Of a stretch of DNA of 5,553 nt, positions 1-5,553 are shown one piece after another. Origin of the DNA: an uncultured Alphaproteobacteria bacterium (GTDB taxonomy: Bacteria; Pseudomonadota; Alphaproteobacteria; CAKMZR01). The stretch lies in the NCBI GenBank assembly GCA_929200455.1, contig CAKMZR010000113.1, positions 1-5,553 on the forward strand, written 5' to 3'. How positions within the stretch are numbered: position 1 is the first letter of the stretch; the number at the start of each line of letters is the position of its first letter. The notes under the pieces are model-generated. The model saw nothing but the letters and a program-made list of their open reading frames with translations, did no database searches and was not told the DNA's origin. The translations under genes were made by a program, and so were the position numbers.

Positions 1-60
1 CAGCCAGCCGACGAACAGCCAGCCGATGAACAGCCAGCCGATGAACAGCCAGCCGACGAA
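1..60 (+). repeat. Four tandem 15-bp units encoding QPADE
   Basis: Four perfect-length 15-bp units follow one another in frame, each CAGCCAGCCGAYGAA, and differ only by the synonymous GAC/GAT choice. They are followed by GCC GAC GAC, so the acidic character carries on. Because the array touches the window edge, more copies probably lie upstream. A unit divisible by three keeps the frame open if the copy number changes. The Pro- and acid-rich peptide is probably a flexible spacer between the unseen N-terminus and the Ig-like stalk. Confidence 0.9.
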
Positions 61-3000
61 GCCGACGACAAAGTCACACTCACCTCACAAACACAACAAA
101 TACTCACCACCAGCAACCCCTCTCCCATGTGGGAAGTCAATGTCAAAGCAAACGAAAAAGTTATGCTCTACGATGGAGAAGAAAAAATTGCAGAAACTTC
201 CGCCAATGGCGAAGGAAAAGCCGTTCTGTTCGCCAAAGCTCTCGAAGACGGCCTGCATAAGTTCCAACTCAAAGCTATGGACTCAGAAGGACAAGAACGC
301 GATGTCGGTGAGGCACAATTCATGAATATCGATACCATCGCTCCTCATGCCCCTGGCGGAATCACGCTGCATTGTCATGACCTCTACACCAATGACGCCT
401 CTCCGACTCTGTTCGCTCATTCCGAACCCGATTCTATGGTCTCTTTCTATGTATGCGGAGAATTCGCCGGTGAAGCCAGAGCCAACGCAAAAGGTGAAGT
501 CGAATTCACCCTCTCCTCTCCCCTCGAAGAAGGCGAACATGCCGTCGTTGCCAAAGCAAGAGACGCCGCTGGAAATATCAGCGAAACAAGCCTCACCGTC
601 AACTTTGTCGTAGATACCACCGCACCCTCCGCTCCCTTCTCCTTCGGACTCATGGGCGGCGGCAGCTTCAACGCAAATGGACAACCCGTCTTCGAAATCA
701 AAGCAGAAATCAATTCCACCGTCATGCTCTTCCAAAATGGGAACAAAATCGGTGAAGGAAAAGTCTCCGATCATGGCGAACTCCTCATGCGGGCTTGGGA
801 TGCTTTCGATACCGGCAGCCATTCCATCACCGCAAAAACCGTCGACGCCGCCGGCAATATAAGCTCTTGGGGACTTACCCTCAACTTCCGTATCGGAACA
901 GAACTCCCAGAGACCCCCACCGACTTCTCTCTCGAAGGGGGAGCCGAAGTCTCCAATAACAACAAACCCACCTTCTCCCTCACAGCAGAAGCCGGAAGTA
1001 CCATCACCATCTATGCCCAAATCGGACTCACCCTCGTCAGTGTCGGGCAAACCATCACAACCGCCTACGGACGCACATCCGTCACGGTCTCAACCGCTCT
1101 CGCAGACGGCGACTACAGCTTCACCGTACGCGTCACAGACAAATTCGGCTTCGAAAGCCTCTCAAGTCAGAGCATAAGCTACTCCATCGACACAGAAGTT
1201 CCCGATGCCCCTACCCATATCGAACTCGTCACTGAAGGCGAAGGAGAAAGTGCCGTCAAAAAATTCAAAGTGGTCGCTGAAGTCGGAGTCACCGTGTATC
1301 TCTATAATGGCGACACCTTCATCGGCAGTGCCGCTACAGACAGTGACGGAAATGCCTTCATCATTCCCCTCATCGCCATCGAGGAAATCTCTTACTCCAT
1401 CACCGCAACCGTTCACGATTTCGCCGGAAATGTTAGCGTCAAAAGTGCCGTCTTCTCTTTCAACTTCGACTTCACGCCTCCCGCTCAACCTACCGGAATC
1501 TCCGTATCAGGCAACAGTGGAAATATCATCACAGACGAGAATCCCGTCTTCACACTCACCGCTGAAGTCAGTACCACCGTCATTCTCTATACCTTGGTCG
1601 CCGGAGTCGAAGTCGAAGTGGGATCCGGCGTCGCCGATGAAAGCGGAAGTGTCAGCATAACAGCCTCCTACACCTTCGTCGAAGGAAGCTACAACATCTA
1701 CGCTCGCTCCATCGACCTCGCAGGAAACGTCAGTGTCGCAAGCCTAAGCTTGTCCGTCACTTTCGACTTCACCGCTCCAGAAGCACCAGGCGAAATCTCT
1801 TTGGAAGGCGGCGGAACTCACACCTCAAGCAGCAACCCCGTCATCACACTCACCGCTGAAATATACAGTACCGTCGTGCTCTATACCCTAATCGATAATG
1901 TCGAAACAGAAATCGGCAGCGGAACCGCTGACGAATACGGATACGCTTCCGTCTCCATCTCCCACAGCTTCGCCGAAGGAACCTACTCTATCTATGCCAA
2001 AACTGTCGATTTGGCTGGACTCGTCAGCGCCGCAAGCCAGAGCTTCTCACTCTCCTTCGACTTCACCGCTCCAGAAGCCCCAAGCGAAATCTCCCTCAGC
2101 GGCGGTGGAAGCTATGCCACCACCGCTCATCCGGAAATCGTCATATCCGCTTCCTTCGGATATACCGTCATGCTCTTCTCCGTCATCAATGGTGAAGAAG
2201 TCGAAGTCGGCAGAGCCGTTGCCGGTGCCCAAAATCAAGCTCATATCATCATGAGCTACAGCTTCGCTCAAGGGGAAGTCTCCATCTACTCAAAAATTAT
2301 GGACCTCGCCGGCAATATTAGTGTCGCAAGTGCTTCCTTCTCCTTCACCATCGACTTTACCCCCCCGGGCCAACCTGGCGAAATCTCTTTGGGCGGCGGC
2401 GGAAGTCACGTAAGTGAAAGTCATCCCACCTTCACCCTCACCGCAGAAGTGCACACCACCGTCATTCTCTTCGCCCTTATCGGCAGTGTCGAAACAGAAG
2501 TCGGACGCGGACTCTCAGATGCAGACGGAAATGTCAGCATAACCCTATCCGTCGCTCTTGGCGAGGGCACCTTTGCTCTCTATGCACGATCCATAGACGA
2601 TGCCGGCAATCTCAGCATCGCAAGTGCTAGCTTCACTGTCACCATCGATGTCACAGCTCCTATCGCTCCCACAGGTATGGCACTCGAAGTCGGACAAGGC
2701 GGCTACGCCACAGATGAGCATCCCACGCTCCGAATCACCGCAGAAGCCCACACCACCGTCATTCTCTTCGCCCTTATTGATAGTGTCGAAACAGAAGTCG
2801 GAAGAGGAACCGCTGCTGCTGACGGAAATGTCTCTATCACCCTCACCTACAGCTTTGCTGAAGGCGAAGTCTCCATCTACGCCAAAGCCTTAGATGCTGC
2901 CGGAAACCTCGGAAACCCAAGTGCAAGCTTCACCTTCATCCTTGACTATAACCGGCCCGATATGCCCGACGGACTCTCTTTCGACGGCGGAACTATGTAT

Positions 3001-4785
3001 GCCAATAGCAACAATCCCCATGTCACCCTCTTTGCCGAAGCTCACAGTACTGTCGTACTCTATGCCATCATCAGCGGCACGCATACAGAAGTCGGAAGAA
3101 GTACCGCCGATGAAAGTGGATTCACTCTCATCAGTATTACACACACTTTCGTCGAAGGGACCTTCTCCTTCTACGCAAAGGCTATAGACGCTGCCGGAAA
3201 TATAAGTGACGCCTCACCTTCTACCGAACTCACTTTCGACTTCACCGCTCCCGATGTCCCCACCGGACTCACGCTTGTCTCTGACGCCACGCTTGTCGAT
3301 ACAGATACGCCCACCTTCACTGTCACCGCAACAATCGGCATAACTATACAGCTTATCGCCGTCATCGAAAGTGTCGAAACTGTAGTCGGAAGCGGAATCG
3401 TAGGTGCTGACGGGACCATCAGTATCACCCTCTCTACCTCCCTTAGTGACGGAAAACATACCGTGTGGGCCCGATCTGTCGATGAAGCCGGAAATATAAG
3501 CGATCTCAGCATCTCCGTCGAAGTCGAAGTCGATTCGACTCCTCCCAACCCCATCGGAACCCTCATCCTCGTAGTCGATAAAGCCTCACCGGAAATCCGA
3601 CTCAAAGCCGAAGCCTTCCATACCGTCACGCTCTACAAAGACGGAGCAGAAATCGGAACCGGCGTCGCAGACGAAAAAGGAATCGCCACCATCAGCATCT
3701 CCGCTACACTCTCTCTAGGCGACAACATCATCTCCGCAAAGGTCACAGATGTCTTCGGAAGAGAAAGTATACACACAGAAGCCGTAACACTCATCTATGA
3801 ACCCAAAGATGGAGGCGATGCTCACGACCTCGTCATCAGCACAACCGACCCCTCCCCACTCATCACCATCAAAGCTCAAGCTGGCTATACCGTCGAACTT
3901 TACAAAGATAACGGCGATGCAGACCACACCCTCATCGGTTCCGCTGTCGCTGATAGCACCGGAAAAGCAAGTATCCAAGTCTCCGTAGACCTCGATGTCG
4001 GCGAACACAGTCTGTATACCAAAATACTTGACGAAAACGGGGAAAGCCTCGAAACATCCAAGTCCTTCTTGGTCTCCATAGGCGTCGCAGACGATACCCC
4101 TCCCAATGCTCCGCAGATCACAGAAACTTCAGACGGGGAATTCTCCAATAACGATACCCCCATCGTCAAAGTCTTGGCTGAAGCAAAAAGTACCGTCACC
4201 ATCTATGCCTTTATCAATGGCGAAGAACAGTCTTTCGGCAGCGGACAAGCTGACGAAAATGGAGAAGTCGGCATATGGCTTGAAACCAGCCTTCCAGAAG
4301 GGGCCCACGCCCTCTATGCACGCGCCGTCGATGAAGCCGGAAACGAAAGCGAAAACGGAGACAACTATATCCTACATATCGACACAACAGACCCCACCAT
4401 CTCAAGCATCAGTGTCGACAGTGCCGATAAATCTATCTCCGTTGTCTTCAGTGAATCCATCAAAATTGACGCACTCCAGAAAATCAGCGTCTTTGAAGGT
4501 TCCCAAAAACTTGCACGCTCCGATATCAAGTTCATCCACGTCGAAGATAGTGCTCCCAACACCATACTCTTCGAACTCCAGAGTACGCCCTCCACAGCCA
4601 GCATCTGGAAAATATCCTTCGCCGAAGGGGCCGTGAGCGACCTCGCTTCTAACAAAGTCGAACCTACCATCATCACTTCCACGCCTTCTTCTTCCCTCGA
4701 AGACGAAAGTGATACAGGTCTCGGTTTTGACGGATTCGATGCCTCGCTCGTCGGCATCATCGATCCAGAATATGGAATGATGTAA
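1..4785 (+). CDS. Giant Ig-like repeat adhesin, 5'-truncated by the window edge
   Basis: The frame is open from base 1 to TAA 4783-4785 (1594 visible residues), so the start lies upstream. The ATG at 127 is internal: it has no Shine-Dalgarno, and both the first Ig-like domain and the QPADE repeats precede it in frame. Order: QPADE x4 (residues 1-20), a short acidic linker, Ig-like repeats beginning near residues 25, 111, 205, 299, 397, 490, 589, 687, 785, 883, 982, 1080, 1178, 1268 and 1364, a divergent Ig-like domain (1461 to about 1559) and an acidic tail (1560-1594). Typical repeats open with DxTAPxxP, carry a central T/S-V-x-L-Y/F strand and an ADxxG turn, and end with DxAGNxS. This pattern is known from bacterial Ig-like (Big_13/Big_6-type) stalks of BapA/LapA/SiiE-like adhesins, which are extracellular and act in attachment or biofilm formation. 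That role is inferred here. There is no LPXTG motif, no RTX nonapeptide, no transmembrane helix and no enzymatic domain. Only two cysteines occur. The fold is near certain; the biological target is unknown. Confidence 0.93.
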   Translation, partial: QPADEQPADEQPADEQPADEADDKVTLTSQTQQILTTSNPSPMWEVNVKANEKVMLYDGEEKIAETSANGEGKAVLFAKALEDGLHKFQLKAMDSEGQERDVGEAQFMNIDTIAPHAPGGITLHCHDLYTNDASPTLFAHSEPDSMVSFYVCGEFAGEARANAKGEVEFTLSSPLEEGEHAVVAKARDAAGNISETSLTVNFVVDTTAPSAPFSFGLMGGGSFNANGQPVFEIKAEINSTVMLFQNGNKIGEGKVSDHGELLMRAWDAFDTGSHSITAKTVDAAGNISSWGLTLNFRIGTELPETPTDFSLEGGAEVSNNNKPTFSLTAEAGSTITIYAQIGLTLVSVGQTITTAYGRTSVTVSTALADGDYSFTVRVTDKFGFESLSSQSISYSIDTEVPDAPTHIELVTEGEGESAVKKFKVVAEVGVTVYLYNGDTFIGSAATDSDGNAFIIPLIAIEEISYSITATVHDFAGNVSVKSAVFSFNFDFTPPAQPTGISVSGNSGNIITDENPVFTLTAEVSTTVILYTLVAGVEVEVGSGVADESGSVSITASYTFVEGSYNIYARSIDLAGNVSVASLSLSVTFDFTAPEAPGEISLEGGGTHTSSSNPVITLTAEIYSTVVLYTLIDNVETEIGSGTADEYGYASVSISHSFAEGTYSIYAKTVDLAGLVSAASQSFSLSFDFTAPEAPSEISLSGGGSYATTAHPEIVISASFGYTVMLFSVINGEEVEVGRAVAGAQNQAHIIMSYSFAQGEVSIYSKIMDLAGNISVASASFSFTIDFTPPGQPGEISLGGGGSHVSESHPTFTLTAEVHTTVILFALIGSVETEVGRGLSDADGNVSITLSVALGEGTFALYARSIDDAGNLSIASASFTVTIDVTAPIAPTGMALEVGQGGYATDEHPTLRITAEAHTTVILFALIDSVETEVGRGTAAADGNVSITLTYSFAEGEVSIYAKALDAAGNLGNPSASFTFILDYNRPDMPDGLSFDGGTMYANSNNPHVTLFAEAHSTVVLYAIISGTHTEVGRSTADESGFTLISITHTFVEGTFSFYAKAIDAAGNISDASPSTELTFDFTAPDVPTGLTLVSDATLVDTDTPTFTVTATIGITIQLIAVIESVETVVGSGIVGADGTISITLSTSLSDGKHTVWARSVDEAGNISDLSISVEVEVDSTPPNPIGTLILVVDKASPEIRLKAEAFHTVTLYKDGAEIGTGVADEKGIATISISATLSLGDNIISAKVTDVFGRESIHTEAVTLIYEPKDGGDAHDLVISTTDPSPLITIKAQAGYTVELYKDNGDADHTLIGSAVADSTGKASIQVSVDLDVGEHSLYTKILDENGESLETSKSFLVSIGVADDTPPNAPQITETSDGEFSNNDTPIVKVLAEAKSTVTIYAFINGEEQSFGSGQADENGEVGIWLETSLPEGAHALYARAVDEAGNESENGDNYILHIDTTDPTISSISVDSADKSISVVFSESIKIDALQKISVFEGSQKLARSDIKFIHVEDSAPNTILFELQSTPSTASIWKISFAEGAVSDLASNKVEPTIITSTPSSSLEDESDTGLGFDGFDASLVGIIDPEYGMM
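73..4380 (+). repeat. Array of fifteen Ig-like domain repeats (about 270-297 bp each)
   Basis: Unit starts, taken from the DxTAP-like border, are near 73, 331, 613, 895, 1189, 1468, 1765, 2059, 2353, 2647, 2944, 3238, 3532, 3802 and 4090. Units 6-12 are the most alike (98-99 residues each) and share a longer central hairpin with a VETEVGxG-type sequence. Units 1, 2, 3, 5 and 13 have a short hairpin such as YKDGAEIGTG. Units 13 and 14 also depart from the usual border. Identity is mostly at protein level, but neighbouring units keep DNA blocks. The conserved Asp and Asn at domain junctions could bind calcium, as in related adhesins, although this is not demonstrated here. Confidence 0.88.
2452..2802 (+). 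repeat. Near-identical DNA block shared by Ig repeats 9 and 10
   Basis: Bases 2452-2505 and 2749-2802 match at 51 of 54 positions at a spacing of 297 bp. They include 29 identical bases followed, after a 4-base patch, by 21 identical bases. The encoded stretch runs from HTTVILFALI to VETEVG. This is far above the similarity of other unit pairs and points to recent duplication or gene conversion between these two units. Confidence 0.85.
4381..4782 (+). other. Divergent C-terminal Ig-like domain plus acidic tail of the adhesin
   Basis: After the last canonical repeat, residues 1461 to about 1559 open with DTTDPTISS, contain a VVFSESI strand and close with SFAEGAVSDLASNK. This resembles the SbsA-type Ig-like fold (Big_5-like) more than the preceding repeats. 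Residues 1560-1594 form a Ser/Thr/Pro-rich and then acidic tail with eight Asp/Glu and no Lys, Arg or His, ending in IIDPEYGMM. An uncharged-to-acidic C-terminus lacking basic residues is compatible with an uncleaved type I secretion signal. However, no RTX repeat is present, so the export route remains an inference. Confidence 0.6.
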
Positions 4786-4824
4786 GCCCCTCTTTATTCG
4801 CCACTTCAACCACAGAGGCAGGAA

Positions 4825-4860
4825 AACCCGGTGACGTCATAAACGTCATCGGGTTCTTGC
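4825..4860 (+). terminator. Hairpin after the adhesin stop, probable terminator
   Basis: Left arm 4825-4837 and right arm 4843-4855 pair over 13 bp, with one G-T wobble, around a CATAA loop. The hairpin begins 39 bases past the stop codon. The following tract, CTTGCTTT, is only moderately T-rich, so the terminator may be weak. On the minus strand the arm is followed by TTTT counting its own last two bases, so it could also act weakly in the other direction. Confidence 0.6.
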
Positions 4861-5061
4861 TTTAACCCGTAATCATCAACACTTAACCGTGACCACGCTC
4901 CTTCTATACTTCCCCCAATCCGCAAATCATGTCACCATGCTTTGTCTCGTCACCCTCCTCTCGCCAAATCGAATGTTACAACTTAAAGTTCGCCAAAAAG
5001 GCGAAAAAAACATCAGGGAAAATATTTTTTGCTCAATAGTTGAAAAGATTTGATATTAAGC

Positions 5062-5090
5062 TTGACTGAATCAGTTTTTAGGTGTATTTT
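5062..5090 (+). promoter_or_regulatory. Candidate sigma70-type promoter reading rightward
   Basis: TTGACT (5062-5067, 5 of 6 to consensus) and TATTTT (5085-5090, 4 of 6) are separated by exactly 17 bp inside an AT-rich stretch. Transcription would start near 5097. No plausible plus-strand gene with a ribosome binding site follows before the terminator at 5431-5463, so the product would be a non-coding RNA. A weaker pair, TTGCTC 5029-5034 and GATATT 5052-5057, lies just upstream. AT-rich DNA throws up such matches by chance. Confidence 0.4.
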
Positions 5091-5205
5091 GTGTTCGTAA
5101 ACAAAAATTGGTTGTTTCAAAAACGCTTTCTCAATCCACCTCTTCACACACGAGATTTTTCCATGAAGACACTTTCAGACCCCATACCAAATATGTTCCC
5201 CTTGC

Positions 5206-5238
5206 GGACAGTCACTTTCATACGGTGACTGTCCCTAC
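5206..5238 (-). repeat. REP-like palindrome with adjacent GTAG
   Basis: GGACAGTCAC (5206-5215) and GTGACTGTCC (5225-5234) form a perfect 10-bp stem around a 9-base loop. On the minus strand the tetranucleotide GTAG (5235-5238) sits directly 5' of the stem. GTAG or GGAG followed by a hairpin is the defining layout of REP sequences mobilised by RAYT (TnpA-REP, IS200/IS605-related) transposases. No T run follows on either strand, so it does not look like a terminator. No RAYT gene is in the window. Only one copy is visible, so repetitiveness is not shown. Confidence 0.5.
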
Positions 5239-5250
5239 CCTACGCTCAGG

Positions 5251-5388
5251 CTACAGCGTGCTTTCCAACCGAGATGCCCACTGCATCCAACTGTGAAACA
5301 AACGTAGCAAGTGTGCCTCCTTGAGGCGTGCGGCTTTGTGTAAAGACCCTTTCCGATCCTCTCGGAGGACTTTCAGGGTTTGCGACAT
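5251..5388 (-). CDS. Small 45-residue basic protein, unknown
   Basis: ATG (5388-5386) opens a 45-codon frame ending in TAG at 5253-5251. The start is supported by AAGGAGG six bases upstream, one of the best possible ribosome binding sites. The product begins MSQTLKVLRED, carries nine Lys/Arg and three His against four Asp/Glu, and its second half (from about LHKAARL to SRLESTL) could form an amphipathic helix with two Trp. There is no signal peptide, membrane segment, Cys or recognised motif. Leucine codons (CTG, TTG, TTA, CTA) differ from the CTC-rich adhesin. No promoter is visible upstream within the window. It ends 13 bases from the GTAG element. I do not recognise a family. It may be a real small protein, a remnant of a mobile element, or a chance ORF beside a purine-rich tract. 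Confidence 0.4.
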   Translation of the reverse strand: MSQTLKVLREDRKGSLHKAARLKEAHLLRLFHSWMQWASRLESTL

Positions 5389-5394
5389 TGTTCT

Positions 5395-5401
5395 CCTCCT
5401 T
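5395..5401 (-). promoter_or_regulatory. Shine-Dalgarno AAGGAGG for the small minus-strand ORF
   Basis: On the minus strand AAGGAGG lies six bases before the ATG at 5388, matching the 16S anti-Shine-Dalgarno core at ideal spacing. It is the main evidence for the 45-codon ORF. GGAGGA here can pair with UCCUCC encoded at 5364-5369 inside the ORF, so partial self-masking of the site is possible. Confidence 0.45.
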
Positions 5402-5405
5402 TTCC

Positions 5406-5426
5406 TGCGGATCCACGCGATCCGCA
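5406..5426. other. Perfect 8-bp hairpin between the terminator and the small ORF's ribosome site
   Basis: TGCGGATC (5406-5413) and GATCCGCA (5419-5426) form a perfect stem with a 5-base loop. Four bases separate it from the next stem at 5431. On the plus strand it precedes the terminator. On the minus strand it falls in the 5' leader, five bases ahead of the AAGGAGG (5395-5401) of the small ORF. Confidence 0.6.
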
Positions 5427-5430
5427 TACT

Positions 5431-5463
5431 CCCTCTGTACTTCGGTACAGAGGGTATTTTTTT
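5431..5463 (+). terminator. Strong rho-independent terminator, C(UUCG)G loop
   Basis: CCCTCTGTAC (5431-5440) pairs perfectly with GTACAGAGGG (5445-5454) around TTCG. In RNA this gives the very stable C(UUCG)G tetraloop, followed by TA and seven Ts (5457-5463). The orientation is clear: on the minus strand no T run follows the stem and the loop would read CGAA. Something transcribed rightward therefore ends here, although no plus-strand gene lies between it and the adhesin. Confidence 0.87.
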
Positions 5464-5553
5464 AACCCCCTCTTATTTTTCCCACCCCAGCAAGAAATCT
5501 CTTGATCATAGGCACACTCCTCCTCTATAGTCCTACTCATACCCCATGCAAGG

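Larger units (their letters stand above)
4786..5250. other. Non-coding stretch downstream of the adhesin
   Basis: I see no credible gene in these 465 bases. The stretch holds the hairpin just after the adhesin stop, ordinary intergenic sequence to about 4980, and then a markedly AT-rich section to about 5120. A 6-bp hairpin at 4989-5005 (TTCGCC, AAAAA, GGCGAA) runs into an A tract and lacks the T run a plus-strand terminator needs. The AT-rich section carries the promoter candidate described separately, and the far end carries the GTAG palindrome. Short ORFs here lack ribosome binding sites. Confidence 0.65.
5097..5463 (+). ncRNA. Possible ~370-nt structured or antisense RNA
   Basis: This interval is bounded by the promoter candidate and by a strong intrinsic terminator. 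It contains a chain of hairpins: 5206-5234 (10 bp perfect), 5242-5259 (5 bp), 5273-5287 (5 bp), 5315-5327 (5 bp, extendable with G-U pairs), 5346-5379 (outer 5 bp with an inner stem), 5406-5426 (8 bp perfect) and the terminator stem. I recognise no tmRNA, RNase P, 6S, SRP or riboswitch signature. The RNA would be fully antisense to the small minus-strand ORF at 5251-5388. It could instead be terminator context for read-through from upstream, or simply the opposite strand of a small gene. Confidence 0.27.

Noticed and set aside
127..129. ATG as the start of the adhesin
   Set aside because: The frame is open upstream to base 1 with QPADE repeats and the beginning of the first Ig-like domain, and no Shine-Dalgarno precedes this ATG.
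283..1050. 255-codon open frame on the minus strand inside the adhesin
   Set aside because: It mirrors the codon bias of the adhesin (few stops opposite C-ending codons), has a low-complexity Gly/Asp/Glu product and no ribosome site. The other long opposite-strand and off-frame ORFs in 1-4785 are the same kind of shadow.
4989..5005. Hairpin TTCGCC-AAAAA-GGCGAA as a terminator
   Set aside because: Only 6 bp, followed by A residues on the plus strand and by no T run on the minus strand.
5108..5296. 62-codon plus-strand ORF
   Set aside because: It starts at a non-ATG codon without a ribosome site, crosses the palindrome at 5206-5234, and the product has no domain-like composition.
5340..5400. 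Minus-strand GAAAGTCC as an RNase P RNA core motif
   Set aside because: Only a short match. The flanking conserved RNase P elements are absent and the segment is better explained as codons of the small ORF.
5462..5509. 15-codon minus-strand mini-ORF (starts MIKRFLAG) with GGAGG nine bases upstream, possibly a leader peptide for the small ORF
   Set aside because: It is too short to judge. The hairpins between it and the small ORF lack T runs on the minus strand, so no attenuator can be shown. The GGAGG tract may be chance in purine-rich sequence.
5321..5530. 69-codon plus-strand ORF
   Set aside because: It starts without ATG or ribosome site and reads straight through the strong terminator at 5431-5463, lying opposite the better-supported small minus-strand ORF.

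Overview
The window is dominated by one giant reading frame. It is open from base 1 and ends at a TAA at 4783-4785, giving 1594 visible residues with the N-terminus lost upstream. It encodes a tandem array of about fifteen bacterial Ig-like domains, each roughly 90-99 residues, marked by recurrent D-x-T-A-P-x-x-P borders and D-x-A-G-N-x-S motifs. In front of the array are four QPADE pentapeptides. Behind it are a divergent Ig-like domain and a 35-residue acidic tail. This is the architecture of very large secreted or surface adhesins (BapA/LapA/SiiE-like repeat regions, Big_13/Big_6-type folds). No enzymatic domain is visible.

The remaining ~770 bases (4786-5553) hold no long gene, but they are not featureless. 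In order they contain: a 13-bp hairpin just after the adhesin stop, probably its terminator; an AT-rich stretch (about 4980-5120) with a good sigma70-like promoter reading rightward (TTGACT, 17 bp, TATTTT); a perfect 10-bp palindrome with GTAG next to it on the minus strand, resembling a REP element; a 45-codon minus-strand ORF with a very strong Shine-Dalgarno; and a textbook plus-strand terminator with a C(UUCG)G loop and seven Ts, preceded by a second perfect hairpin. The rightward promoter and the terminator would bound an RNA of about 370 nt that is antisense to the whole small ORF. That is the least conventional part of the window.

The organism is a bacterium, most likely Gram-negative by the style of adhesin. 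By eye the coding region is around half G+C and prefers C-ending codons (CTC, ATC, GTC, ACC, TTC) together with GGA and GAA. I cannot place it to genus. No secretion-system gene, tRNA, rRNA, CRISPR array or transposase is present, so the adhesin's export route and operon context lie outside the window.
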